DNA from: Cynocephalus volans | Lineage: Eukaryota; Chordata; Mammalia; Dermoptera; Cynocephalidae | Direction of reading: 5' to 3' | NCBI RefSeq assembly: GCF_027409185.1 | Contig: NC_084461.1 | Location: 145,807,001-145,871,000 of the forward strand | Length of the DNA: 64,000 nt | Part shown: piece after piece, positions 23,375-34,560 of the stretch | How the letters are laid out: each line of letters opens with the position of its first letter | Numbering within the stretch: position 1 is the stretch's first letter | Translations under genes and position numbers: made by a program | The notes under the pieces: generated by a model | What the model was told of the DNA's origin: nothing | Seen by the model: the letters and a program-made list of their open reading frames with translations, nothing else | Databases searched by the model: none

Positions 23375-23560
23375 AAGTCCTTAGAAAGGCCATTCATCAA
23401 ACTTATACCTATCCAAATCACACCTGTCCTTTAAAGACTTTCTCAAGCCCCACCTCTGCACCAGGAAAACTTTGGTGAATTGCTTTTTAATTTTTGCTTC
23501 TCTGAGCTCCTACTATGCTTACATGGAACCTAATATAATTAAATTCTCAACAGACTCCTA
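23375..23560 (+). repeat. L2 fragment
   Basis: 'tgtcctttaaagactttctc' and 'aagccccacctctgcaccag' resemble the LINE-2 3' region. Confidence 0.45.
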
Positions 23561-24315
23561 GGGTTGCTTTTTTTATGTATATTAGGTTTTTTCTATCTCA
23601 TATAGATGGGGCATTTCTCAGGAAAACATAATATTCTAAAGGTATAAGTTTATTTCAAGTGAAGACAAAAAATGAAGAAACGTATTAGGAGATCCTTAGG
23701 AAACATGAATAGCAGCCAAATGTCGCCTCGCTGTTCTCACTGTATTCTCAACCATTGTCTAGAAATAAAATAGGGAGGTAATGAAAGAAAACTGTGTGAG
23801 AAAAGATATGTTTGAAAAAGAGATTTGTCTGAAAAGCAGAACAGGTAAGATCATTAAAACAAGTAAAGCTGAAACTCAGCCTAAATTACACACATTCTTG
23901 CCATGGTTTTGACATCTTTCCTGTCCTTACTTTTTAATAGTATGACAATTTATCCAGTTTCCATAGTAGTATTAAAATGTTGTACCCCTGAAATGCAGCC
24001 ACAGAGAAGATGAAGAAATTTTGAACTGTCAGATAGTACATGGATCATAAACTATGTTCAGGAAGAAAGGGTCTAAAAATGGATTTTAACATAAGTAAAG
24101 ATGAAAACATGATTCATGAGCTTGTTTCAAATACTCTCTCTGGGTTATTTAAAATGCCCAGACCGAATAGATTTTGCCAGTTCACTTTTCTAAGCAAAGT
24201 CATATTTCTTGAAGGGTAGAAACAGTAAAGGGGTATAGAGAGAAAATTGCCAGCTTTATATTACAGTAAATTATTAAGATATGTAACATTTTACAATTTG
24301 AAATAATTTTAAAAA
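23561..24315. other. Anonymous AT-rich DNA
   Basis: No gene or repeat was recognised. Confidence 0.5.
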
Positions 24316-24671
24316 GACTATTATGAGCTGAATTGTGTTTCTCTAAAATTGACATGTTGAAACTAACCCCATGTGCTTCATAATGTGACCATATTTGGAG
24401 ATAGGGCCTTTAAAAAGGTAATTAGGTTAAAATGAGGCTGTTGGAGTGGGCCCTATTCCAATCTGACTGGTGGCCTTTTAAGAAGAAGAGATTAGGATAC
24501 CAAACACCAGAGGGATGACCATGTCAAAGAGGCAGCAATAAGACAGCTGTCTGCAAACCAAGGAGAGACGAGGTCTCAAAGGAAACCAACCCCTCCGGCA
24601 TCTTGGTATTGAACTTCCAGCCTCCAAAACTGTGAGAAAATAAATTTCTGTTGTTTGACCAAAGAGTTAGT

Positions 24672-24673
<2 letters not shown>

Positions 24674-24709
<36 letters not shown>

Positions 24710-24738
24710 ATATATATATATATATAAATATATTTTTT
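24674..24738. repeat. Compound (GT)n-(TA)n microsatellite at SINE tail
   Basis: A GT run of about 32 bases (24,674-24,705) passes into a TA/TATAAATA run, then TTTTTT beside the SINE. It occupies the position of the SINE A-tail, from which it probably grew. Confidence 0.8.
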
Positions 24739-24869
24739 CTGACCGGTAAGGGGATCACAACCCTCGGCATGGTGTGGCCTGCACCCCGGCCATCCCTATA
24801 TAGGATCTGAACCCACGGCCTCGGCACTACCAGTGCCGCACTCTCCCGAGTGAGCCACGGGGCTGGCTC
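24739..24869 (-). mobile_element. tRNA-derived SINE, two-part (CYN-like)
   Basis: The minus strand starts with 'agccccgtggctcactcggg' (A box region) and has 'gtgggttcagatcctatata' (B box GGTTCAGATCC), then a second module 'gggatggccgg...ccttaccggtcag' and an A/T-rich tail. It is inserted in the MLT1 LTR. From memory the type is the colugo CYN family; a close relative lies at 32,446-32,586. Confidence 0.75.
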
Positions 24870-25184
24870 TGTGGTATATTTTATGGCAGCTATACAAACT
24901 AATAGAAAGATCTAGTAAAAAATTATACTGTGAGCCTGTTATAAATGCTAAATCTGAATTTTCTAAGTATAATTGTTCTCACATCAAATTATTTCATATT
25001 TAATTAATAACGCTTTTTTTCTACAGTCTATTAAGTGTCTATATCTGTCTTCAATTTTCAAATGTTTATTTTGAAATCAATTTAAACTGTGTAATTTAAA
25101 TAATTACCTACTCGTATCTACTTTTTCACTATAATAGTGATGATTGAAGGGCACTGAAGCAGTAATATATGTTATATACATTAT

Positions 25185-25263
25185 ATATGTATGTACATAT
25201 GAAATATACGTTGTATAATGTATACGCATACACATAATATATGTTATATATGTACATACATAT
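25185..25263. repeat. AT-rich inverted repeat, 16-bp perfect arms
   Basis: ATATGTATGTACATAT (25,185-25,200) is the exact reverse complement of 25,248-25,263, with a 47-bp AT-rich loop. Low-complexity sequence makes chance more likely, but a hairpin or cruciform is possible. Confidence 0.6.
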
Positions 25264-25574
25264 GAAATTTTAACTTTTCTTAACAAAAAATAGTCACTTT
25301 TATGTGGAAACAGAGTCCTGGGTTAGGAGTAGAAGAAACACACTCAGCATTACTTATCACAATAATTCCTTGAACTTGTTAAGACAAGTGAACAGATATG
25401 ATGTAGTGGGGGTGAAGGGGAGAGAAGTAGGGGGGAAAGAGGAACCTGTAAATGGGCACGAAAATCAACTACAATGTATATTGAGAAGTTAAAATTAAAA
25501 AAACAATTCTAGTTATGTGGGTATACAACTCAGCATCAGCATTTCTTAATATTTCTTCTTTTGTGAATTACATG

Positions 25575-25850
25575 CTTGTGTATTTTTTTCATTTTTCTGT
25601 AGGACCATCTGTCACTTTTCCTATTGATTTATGAGAGCATTATGTATATTACAGATATCAAATATCTACTTCCTTTACAAGTTACAAATATTTTTCCTCC
25701 AAATTGTTGTTTGCCTGTTAATTTTATTTAAGATGCTTTTTGATATACAGATTTTAAAAAATATTGTCAAAATCTAGTGATTTTATTCTTTTATAATTCC
25801 TGTCCTTGGTATGAATTCCCACCCAAAATATATGTAAGTATTTCTTCAAA
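25575..25850 (-). mobile_element. Ancient L1 ORF2 fragment
   Basis: Antisense L1 ORF2 C-terminal text is recognisable ('ttttcctattgatttatgag', 'tttttcctccaaattgttgt', 'gatgctttttgatatacag'), strongly diverged. Confidence 0.55.
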
Positions 25851-26059
25851 AAAAAAAAATTATCTTTCTTTGTTTGTTCCTTCATCAGGAAATGAAAGAG
25901 CTAAATAAATTTAGAACTAATATTATAAAATAGAATTTGCATTAAAGTGAATTTCTTCACTTATCTTTCCCAAAATTCTTTAGGTTGTGTTGAATATTAT
26001 ACATATAAGTATGCATAATCCACACTAGCTATTAGTTTAGGATTATCACATGTGCCATG

Positions 26060-26215
26060 GATAACCTAGTTGGTATAATTATTATTCTCATTTTACATAT
26101 GAGATGATTTAGGCACAGAGAAATTGAATAACTTCCCCAAGATACCAACTTATAAGCTAGGATTTGACCAAAATTAATTATACTCCAGAGCCCAAACTTC
26201 TAGCTTGTACACTTT
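26060..26215 (-). repeat. MIR fragment, minus
   Basis: 'attctcattttacatatgag', 'ggcacagagaaattgaataa' and 'agctaggatttgacc' follow the reverse MIR order. Confidence 0.6.
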
Positions 26216-27600
26216 ATTAAATATATTTAATTTTTTTTTTATTTTTTAGAAATCAATCAAAACAATTCCTTTGCACAGGTTTAGATATACTGTGAGTCAA
26301 ACTTACCCTTTACCACCTTAGAAACAACATATTGTTAAATCCAGATCTGGTCAGCCTACAGGGCTGACGTAAGCTCCTAAAGAAGGTCCCCTCTCTAAAT
26401 TATATTTATAAGTAATACATTTAGTATTCTTTACCTGTTCATATTATCCTTTTCTCTTCCTTCCTATCCAATTCAGTTAACTCTGGTATATTCTTTAGCT
26501 CAAAAATAGAATTTTCTGCCTCTTTTCTCCAGTTTATATTAGATCTGAAGTTTGTTAAAGTTGTTTATATTTTATGCTAATTGAACTGGTTTCTCTCTTT
26601 CTTACTTTAATATTCAAAACTCCATTATCTACTTTCCTTGAGGTTCACAGCTAATCGATCTATTTTTACGTGATTCCAGCCATGTAGCACATTTCTGACA
26701 TATTTCAGGTTCCTCACTCAGTCTATATTATCTATCTCTCCCATCATTTTGTAACATTTGTAATTTAGCTAAAATGTTGAAAATCATCACCCCCAGCTTC
26801 ATTCAGAAAGCATGTTTCAAATTACTCAGATTCTACCACTTACACAGCAAGAAATTCCTGTCCACTGAGATTTTGAATAGTGAGATTTACATTCAAGTTC
26901 ACTTAAGGGATACCAAATGTCTGCTGAAATTCATCATTCTGGATTCTGAAAACATGATTTGGATATAGATTTTTATGGAATAATATGGCTACTTCTTTAT
27001 TTAAGTATTACTTTGTCAGAACATGATTTTTTTCATATTTCATACTTTATCTCTTAAAAAATGACATACTCTTAACCCAAAATGGTTGTCTGAACTTTTG
27101 GGGCTGATAATGTCATTTTGTCATTAAAGTTCATTTTACTGATCAATTTTATATTTGTAATATTTTGACTTATTCAGAGTATAACAATTGACCACTATCT
27201 TTAAGAAACTTACGGTTAAGCAGAAAATTTATATTAATGTTGAAAGTGCTTCCTGTCTTTGAAAATCAGAGAATTATTCAATACAAAACCACTCACTAGT
27301 TCTCATAAAATCAATATCAGTTGTTTTAGAACAGATGTCTTCTTAATGAAATAGAGGCTTTTTTAGTATTATTAGCATAATTAGAATCCTGGTAAATTTA
27401 AATACTACTTTGCAATGATTTGTCCTGCATCCATCTGCCTTCTGAAGGAAGCTATTTTTTTACTGGCACTGACCTGGTACTGTCAATCATGATGGAAAAG
27501 CCAACTTCTCACATCAGTACCCCCTCCACCCTCACAAAAAAAACAAAATCTCAACATGGGATAACACTCAACTCACTTACTCTACTCTCCTTCATTCATA
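26216..27600. other. Anonymous AT-rich DNA
   Basis: About 1.4 kb with no gene or repeat that I recognise. A poly-T run lies near 26,230-26,242. Confidence 0.5.
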
Positions 27601-27619
27601 CAATAATTTTTTTTTTTTT

Positions 27620-28437
27620 TTTGAGGCAGGCCTGCTGTGTGCCAGTTATAGTAGTTATACATGTTTAGGTTATGTCAATGAACAAAAGAAACAAAAATGT
27701 CTGATCTCATAGAGTTTATCCTCTGAGATGGGGAGACAGAAAATAAAAAATAAACATAAATGTGCAGCATGTCAGAAAGTGATAAAGAATATGGGGAAAT
27801 ATTTTTAAAATATAGCATATATAAAGTCTGTTAATTAAAAAATAGAGCGGAATAATGTGAGGGGCTGAGATTATGGGGATCCTGGTAGCTTGCAGATTTA
27901 ATTAGGGTAATCAAGGCAGGCCCCAGTCAGGTGGTGATATTTGAGTCAGTACTTAAAGGAAGCAAAGAAGGTAGCCATATGGATATCTTTGGGAAGAGAA
28001 TTCCAGGCAGATAGACCAGTCAGTGCAAGGAGTTAAGGATGGAAAGCAGTCCAGATGTTTGAGAAAGAGCCAGGAGGCCACTGTGGCTAAAATGAAGTGA
28101 GCCAAGGGATAGTGATAAGAAAGTAGTTCAGGTAGGTATGGGGATAAGGTTGGGATGGGGAGATCATGTAGGGCCTTGTAAGCTATTGTAAGAATTTGTA
28201 ATTAGAATTGGCATGAAATAGGGAAGCCATTGCAGAGTGTTAAGTGAAGAGGTGACAGGTCTTGCATTTTATATTCTCTTTTTTTCTGTGGAAAATAGAC
28301 TTTGGCCAACAAGGAGCAATAAGGAAACTAGAAAGAATGTAACTACAGGAACCCTAGTAGGAAATGATGGTGATTGTGACCAGATGCTAACAGACGAACA
28401 GTGAAGGGAGTGAAAGTGGTCAGATTTTGGAGACATA
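27620..28437 (+). repeat. Ancient mammalian interspersed repeat, front part
   Basis: The text runs from 'ctgtgtgccagttatagtag' through 'agagtttatcctctgagatg', 'gagaattccaggcagataga' and 'gatcatgtagggccttgtaa' to 'gggaagccattgcagagtgt'. It breaks where the LTR at 28,438 begins. The next part of the same repeat resumes at about 30,580. The family name is not assigned. Confidence 0.6.
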
Positions 28438-28860
28438 CTTCTATGGTCTGAGTGTTTGTCCTGTCCAAATCTCATGTGGAACTTAACTCCCAATATGGTA
28501 TATGAAAGGTGGGGCCTTTCAGAGGTGATTGTATCATGAGGACTGTGCTCTCATGAATGGATTAGTCCATTCATAGGGTAATGAGTTAACGGTTTAATGG
28601 GACTGGGGGCTTTATAAGGAGAGTGAGTGAACACATGGAAATGTTCTTGCTGTCCTTGCCATGTGATAACCTGTTCCACCTAGGATCTCTGCAGAGAGTT
28701 CCCACCAAGAAGATGGCCCCCACCAAGAAGATGGCCCCCACCAGATGCACCCCCTGGACTTTGGACTTTTCAGCTTCCATAACTCTAAGAAATAAATTTT
28801 ATTTCTTTATATATTACCCAGTTTCAGGTATTCTGTTATCAGCAGTAGAAAATGGTCACA
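28438..28860 (+). mobile_element. MaLR-type LTR (MST-like)
   Basis: 'tatggtctgagtgtttgtcc', 'caaatctcatgtggaactta', 'aaggtggggcctttcagagg', AATAAA near 28,791 and 'attacccagtttcaggtatt' give the MST order. It contains an 18-bp direct duplication (28,703-28,738, ACCAAGAAGATGGCCCCC twice). No internal retroviral sequence is present. Confidence 0.75.
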
Positions 28861-28904
28861 CACATGCACACACTTATGACATACACTTATGTAATAACCT
28901 TTTC

Positions 28905-29590
28905 TCTTCTCTTACCTTTTATTATGAAAAATTCAAGTGTAATTTCAAGTGTAAGGAAAAGTTAGAATACTAATAATAACATTCATTACCCAGCACCTAG
29001 ATCTAGCAATCTAGCAAAAATATTTATCTTTGTGAAGTATTTGAAAGTGGCAGACATATCTCTTTTCGTTGCCATACTTCAGCATCAGAAAAGTAAGAAT
29101 TCTGTTATATTACTTAATATTCAGTTCATTTTCAAATATCTTTTCAACATATAGTGTGTATATATATATATATAAAATCCCAAGTCAGGATACAATCCAG
29201 GTTCATGCATTGTATTTGAGTGTTGAGGCTCTTTTAATCTAGAACAATTTTTTATTTTGTTTGTTATTACATTTTTTTAAAGGGTCAGAAGCTTTGTCAT
29301 GTAGAAAGTCTACTTTGAACCCACCTTAGACTTGCTTGATATTTAATTGTGGTATTACTTAGCTATTTACTGTAAATTGGCAGTTAGATCTAATGACTTT
29401 ATTACATTCAGATTAAATACTATTGGCAAAGAGACTTTACTGATGCAACTATGAACTTGATAATGCACCATATTAAGAGGTACATAATGCTGTATTATAT
29501 AGAGACACTAGAATGATGCAGTCAGAGGTCTCCTGAAACATTCCTTTATTCCCTGTGATTATTTTATCCATTGATAACAGGTAGATTATT
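28905..29590. mobile_element. Ancient L1 (L1M-like) fragment
   Basis: 'ttattatgaaaaattcaagt', 'cattacccagcacctagatc', 'caggatacaatccaggttca' and 'catattaagaggtacataat' follow an old L1M 3' region. Strand was not settled. Confidence 0.5.
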
Positions 29591-29738
29591 GTTTCCATTT
29601 GTTTTCAATTTTAAGGTTTGCTTTTTAGAAAAAATACATGGGTGTGGCTATGTTCCAATAAAACTATATACAAACACGTGCAACAGACTGTATTTGGCCT
29701 TTAGGACATAGTTTGCTGCACCATGCTATAGATAATCG
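29591..29738. repeat. MER5A-like hAT element fragment
   Basis: 'ggctatgttccaataaaact', 'ctgtatttggcctttaggac' and 'atagtttgctgcaccatgct' are hallmarks of MER5A, a non-autonomous hAT (Charlie) DNA transposon. Confidence 0.65.
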
Positions 29739-29853
29739 TTTTTTAAAATTAGCTTCTGCCTCATTTTTCCTGTTCTTTTTTTCATGTTATTTTTTTCCCC
29801 TTAAAAATAGCATAGTATATGCACTGTTCGGCACTCTGTTCATTTTATTTAAG

Positions 29854-29854
<1 letters not shown>

Positions 29855-29946
<92 letters not shown>
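29855..29946. repeat. (CA)46 microsatellite
   Basis: This is an uninterrupted CA run of 92 bases, the longest simple repeat in the window. The apparent long frames of Thr-His or Cys-Val here are artefacts of the repeat. Confidence 0.97.
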
Positions 29947-29948
<2 letters not shown>

Positions 29949-30130
29949 TACAATATCCACGCATATCTTCCTAATTCTTTTTTTACAACTATATGGTACT
30001 TCATTGTTTGGATGTACCACAATCTATCCAACAAGTCTTTCATTCATGGGCATATGGTTTGTTTTAAATCTTTTGCTGTTACAAATAGCAACTGAATATT
30101 AATAACCTTGGCATGCGCACACCAACACTT

Positions 30131-30298
30131 ATATGTGTGTGTGTGTATCCTGAGAAGACAAATAATTGGCCAAAAAAGGAAACAAATCTGTAATTTTATT
30201 TACTATACACATGTATATGTGTGTGTGTGTATCCTGAGTAGACAAACAATTGGCTAAAAAAGGAAACAAATCTGTAATTTTATTTACTATTGTAAAAT
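30131..30298. repeat. 84-bp tandem duplication
   Basis: The unit starts in a TG run and contains ATCCTGAG (30,147 and 30,231). It continues through 'aacaaatctgtaattttatt' in both copies. The copies differ at only a few positions, so the duplication is much younger than the L1 that contains it. Confidence 0.9.
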
Positions 30299-30579
30299 TT
30301 CTGTTCACGTAGACTGTATCATTTTGCACTCTCAATGTCAAGTATATTAGCTTGCCAGTTTTTCCACAGCCTTGCCAACAGACTGTGCTGTCAAGCTTTT
30401 GAACTTTTGCCAACATGATGTATGAGAAATAGTATCTCAGTGTAGTTTCATTTTCATTTATCTTATTATGAATGAAATTGAACATCTTTTCATACATTGA
30501 AGGGCCATTAGCTGTTCTGCTTCTGTGAACTGCCTGTCCTTTTTGCTCCCTTTTTATTGGGTTTCAGGATGCATTTTCA

Positions 30580-31200
30580 AATTAAAGCCAACTGGGCTTC
30601 TTAAGAGATCGGATGTGATGTGTGAGAAAATAGATAAATCAAGCAGAACTCTAAGGTCTTTGTATTCAGCAACTGGAAAGGTGAAGGTGCCTTTAAGTGG
30701 GTTGGGAAAGGGTGAGGTTAGCACAGTGTTCAGGTTATCAGGTCAAGGGCTGAATATTTTTGTTTTGGACATTGTTAAATTAATGCTGTTAGACATCCAA
30801 ATAAAGAAACAGAGGCATTTGGGTATATGAGTCTAGATATGGGAGAGAAACCTGTGCTAGAGAAAGCTGGGAACCACTGGAGTAGGGCTGTGAGTGAATG
30901 TCATGAGAATGTTGAGGTCACAAGTGGGTGTGGAGAGAGAAGGGAAGAAAATCAAGGATTAAGTTATATGAGTCTTTTGACGTTAAAGGTCAGAGAGAGG
31001 AGGAAGCTCCAGGAAAGCACCAGTAAGGTAGAGGAAAATCAGGAGAGAATGCTGTCCTGAAAGCAAGTAAAGAAACTGTATCAAGGAGAAATAAGTGATC
31101 AAGGCTGATAAGTCAAGGGAGAAGAGTGCAGTAAGTCAGAATATTATTTTAAAGCGTGGTGATTTTTAATGACCTTGAAAAGGACAGTTGTGGTAAAGGG
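30580..31200 (+). repeat. Ancient mammalian interspersed repeat, later part
   Basis: 'tgttttggacattgttaaat', 'gttagacatccaaataaaga', 'aaaatcaggagagaatgctg' and 'gaccttgaaaaggacagttg' correspond to the portion that should follow 28,437. Two open frames here (30,525-30,830 and 30,827-31,060) follow the repeat and show no known domain. Confidence 0.55.
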
Positions 31201-32139
31201 AAGGGAGATAAAAATCTCATCTAATCCATGATGCTTACAAAACCCAAAAGCAAATTAAATGCTCCTTGAATTTAGAGATGTTAGCAAAGAGATGGATGTG
31301 ACAGAAAGCTATTCTCATTTTATATTGCTAATAAATCCCACTTGAAAACCTATGCAAAATACTTCATCGAGAAGTTTAATATATTTTGTTTTTCTCTCTC
31401 CTCCAGTTAAAGTCTAGCATTTCCTATATAAACACATTTTAGAAAGTTACACACACAAGTAATAAATAATCTTCCCCCCTCAAGAAAACTATAACTTACA
31501 TAGGTAAAAATATTAAGAAGTGCAAATTTAAAGAATACTGTGTGTAAACAATCTCTAAAGATTTTAGTGGGAGAAGTTTACAGAGTAGTATATGATTAAC
31601 TAGCAAATAAAATTTATAGATAATTATTATAATTTATATGAGAAAATTAAAGGAAAGATCATTTCAGGCTGAATTATTTTCTACTTCTGCAAGGACAAGA
31701 CAGGTTTTCAAATCAAGGGAACCATTGGAAGTCACAAGAGAAACAAACAAATATAAAACAACGATATGCCTTTGTGGTCGCTCTTAAAATTCTCACCTTA
31801 GAACTTTTACAATTATTTAAGGATCAGAGATATTTGAACTTTGAGCAAATCGTAGGTAGTGCTGTTTCTGTTCTTTCTGGTCAGTCGACACATTACCAAG
31901 TGCCCGCTCTGTACCAGGCATGTATATAGTTGATGGGAATATGATGGCCATTGACAAGTTGGAAGTTCTGTATCCCTGGAATTCACTCCAGAGCCTCAAT
32001 TAAGTGCCTTTTCCCTCCACTCCCAATTTTTTCTGGCTGGCTATTTGTCACTTTTAGCATTTATTTGCACAACGAAACCTCTAGACTCCCGGACGAGCAC
32101 ATACCCCTGTCATTTGCTCTCTTTGCCCTCAGAATTCTC
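31201..32139. other. Anonymous AT-rich DNA
   Basis: No gene was recognised. 31,895-31,945 resembles the start of the ancient repeat seen at 27,620, too short to call. Confidence 0.45.
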
Positions 32140-32310
32140 CCTTACAGAATTTACTAGTTTCTCTCAAAGCTCTGTGTCTTTATCTTGCAGTAGAATATAA
32201 GCTCCTGAGGGCAGAAGCCATGTTTCTCTTCTTTGTTGCTAAATTCCAAGGTGCCTTTGTAGCTAGAAAGCTCTCAAAAAGTATTTCATGAATAGGTGAG
32301 AGAATAAATA
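32140..32310 (+). repeat. L2 3' fragment
   Basis: 'agtagaatataagctcctga' and 'gggcagaagccatgtttctc', then 'aaaaagtatttcatgaatag', match the LINE-2 3' end. Confidence 0.6.
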
Positions 32311-32445
32311 TGAGCATTTTATATGCCATTATACCCATGTGTATACCATCCATACACGTAAGTTATTTACGTGCCCACTCTTATTGTTATTCATTTAGTA
32401 CTTTCAAGACATATTTTTTATGAATAACAATTACATAAACCAGAT

Positions 32446-32586
32446 TTTTTTTTTTTTTGTCTTTTTCGTGACCAGCACTCAGCCAGTGAGCGCGCCAGCC
32501 CACCCTATATAGGATCCGAACCCGTGGCGGGAGCATCGCTGCGCTCCCAGTGCCGCACTCTCCCAAGTGCGCCACAGGCTCGGCCC
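32446..32586 (-). mobile_element. tRNA-derived SINE, two-part (CYN-like), TSD
   Basis: The minus strand starts 'gggccgagcctgtggcgcac', has the B box region 'gggttcggatcctatatagg' and a second module ending 'gagtgctggtcacgaaaaag' with an A-tail. TAAACCAGAT (32,436-32,445) and TAAAGCAGAT (32,587-32,596) flank it, 9 of 10 identical. The body is close to the copy at 24,739-24,869, with a longer central GC-rich part. Confidence 0.85.
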
Positions 32587-32599
32587 TAAAGCAGATATT

Positions 32600-33870
32600 T
32601 TAATGATAGCAATGTGATGCCATTTTGGAGTGAATTGTCAATGGGAAATATTGATAGCTACAAATGATTTTATGAATAGAAAAGGTATCAGGAAATAAGT
32701 AAATCTTTTGTGCATAGTTCATTTTAAATATAAATGAATATCTTTCTAAGAAAAATTTATATAAATCTCTCTGGGAAAAAAATTTAAGTTGCTCCACCTT
32801 CTAAAATGACTATATTAGTGAAAGATCAAACACATGGATATTGAAAATCAGACTTGACTAAAGCATTGCCCTTTTGGTAAATAAGGTAGTAATGGTTCCA
32901 TAATCATCCAGGTGGTAAAATCTGACCACTTAAGGGGTTACAATATATTAATTTTTAACGTAAAAATCAGAAACTACTAAAACTCTCAATTTTGACTGTG
33001 GGTGAAGTAATGTTTTCTGGGGTGCTGGGGGAGATAGAGGTAGAGAAATGTCTGAAAGCAGGAGATATACTCTAATAAAATACCATGAGGCTTCAGAGAG
33101 AGAAGATATTAATGAGAGGAGGATCCCACACTTGGTTTAATGCTCTCTTGTTGCCATCTTGAAAGTTTTAGTAATACTCAAGCAAGGAGGCCTGTATTTT
33201 TGTTTTACAGTGGGCCCCACAAATAGTGTGGCCAGGCCTGAGAACAGATAATTGTGGGGGATATCATTATAAGAAAGTTAAGAAAATAACACAAGCAAAG
33301 GATTATGAGGGGGCTGTGAGTTCAATTTTACTAGAGTGAAAAGTTCATAAAGAAGCAAGAGTACACTTCAAAAGGAATGTAAGGGTATTAGACACAAACC
33401 TCAGCAGCATGGTGCAACTCATATCTCTTCTGTCACCTCTCATCTGTCACCTGTCCTTTCAGATGCTAACCTATTAGTTCTAAAATACTGTTGAGTTTGT
33501 GAAGCTGTAGTTTAAAACATCTATGTCTGTCTATATGCATTTCAATTACTGGGTTCTTATTTACACAGCTTGATCAATGTGGCAATGCTGATGTCTAGAG
33601 GACTTGGGATTTATTTCATCATGAGCTAGTTATGCAAATGAAATCACACGACTCAAAAAGGGAAAGGGGGGGAGGGGAAGAAACACTAACAAAGCCCTAA
33701 TCACCTGTATTGATTATTTACTATAGCTCTTATCTGTCATATCCTACCCAAACAGCCTTGTGACATTCTGATTCTCCAAGGCAGTACTTGTGATGTTATC
33801 AACCAGGCTCCTAGGTGTTCAGTAATAATTATGAATAACCAGAATTACCATTATGTGGATAACATTCACA
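32600..33870. other. Anonymous DNA, possible conserved patch
   Basis: No gene or repeat was recognised. 33,540-33,840 is repeat-free, complex, and holds an octamer-like ATGCAAAT near 33,632. A G-rich run lies near 33,660-33,680. Confidence 0.45.
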
Positions 33871-33886
33871 GTCAAGATATAGTCTA

Positions 33887-34005
33887 TGGGCTGAGAGGTT
33901 AGCTCAGTTGGTTAGAGTGCATCCTTATAACTCCAAGGTCATGGTTTCTGATCCCTAGATCCCTGAGCTGGCCAGCTGACAAAAAAAACAAAACAAAACA
34001 AAAAA
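33887..34005 (+). mobile_element. tRNA-Ile-like SINE, single part, with A-tail and TSD
   Basis: The A box reads GGTTAGCTCAGTTGG, and the B box is the altered GGTTTCTGATCC. A (CAAAA)n-type A-tail follows. GATATAGTCTA (33,876-33,886) and GATATATTCTA (34,006-34,016) flank it, 10 of 11 identical. It is the one-part version of the family. Confidence 0.88.
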
Positions 34006-34289
34006 GATATATTCTACTACTATGTTTCTTTTACACAGATGTGGAAGACTGAAGAAGCAATAAATGGATAGGGCATGTTAACCTTACATGGAAAATAACA
34101 GATATTGCTCATTTTAGTAAGAACTGACCAGTGTGACTATGTCAGAACCATTGTTCAATTGCTGCTCATTTTAAAATGTAAATGATTTCAGCTGTTTGCA
34201 TTAACTTCAGGTAAGTTTTCTCACTGATAGTATAGTACACAGGACATTCGGACAGATAATTATTCACACAGTAGCATGAGAACAAACCA

Positions 34290-34560
34290 GGCCCCTAAAG
34301 CAGTCACATCTAGTCAACTGATTTCTGACATAGGAACAAAGACAACTCTATGAAGAAAGGATAGTATTTTCAACAAATGGTGCTAGAACAACTGGACATC
34401 CACATGCCAAAAAAAACAAAATCTAGACATTGACCTTACACATTCCATAAAAACTAACTAAAAAATATCATAAAGCTTAATGTAAAACACCAAAGTATAA
34501 AACTCCTAGAAGATAACATAGGAGGAACTCTAGGTGACCTTATGTTGGTGATGAACTTTT
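34290..34560 (+). mobile_element. L1 ORF2 fragment (left of SUMO2 retrocopy)
   Basis: 'ttttcaacaaatggtgctag', 'caactggacatccacatgcc' and 'gtataaaactcctagaagat' are sense ORF2 text. The L1 resumes at about 35,553. Confidence 0.75.

Larger units (their letters stand above)
24317..24906 (+). mobile_element. MLT1-like LTR split by a SINE
   Basis: The left part (24,317-24,672) has 'gagctgaattgtgtttctct', 'gatagggcctttaaaaagg' and 'ttgaacttccagcctccaaa', then AATAAA and 'ttctgttgtttgacc'. The right part (24,870-24,906) gives the expected ending 'tatggcagctatacaaacta'. Between them lie a microsatellite and a SINE. Joining the two parts gives a contiguous old MaLR LTR. Confidence 0.7.
29740..30570 (-). 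mobile_element. Ancient L1 ORF2 fragment
   Basis: Antisense ORF2 C-terminal text is clear: 'ttgtttggatgtaccacaat', 'ttttccacagccttgccaac', 'agtatctcagtgtagtttca', 'tgaacatcttttcatac'. It carries a CA array and an 84-bp tandem duplication. Confidence 0.7.

Noticed and set aside
29713-30102. 129-codon frame with a long Thr-His run, and reverse Cys-Val frames
   Set aside because: These are translations of the (CA)46 array and its flanks, not genes.
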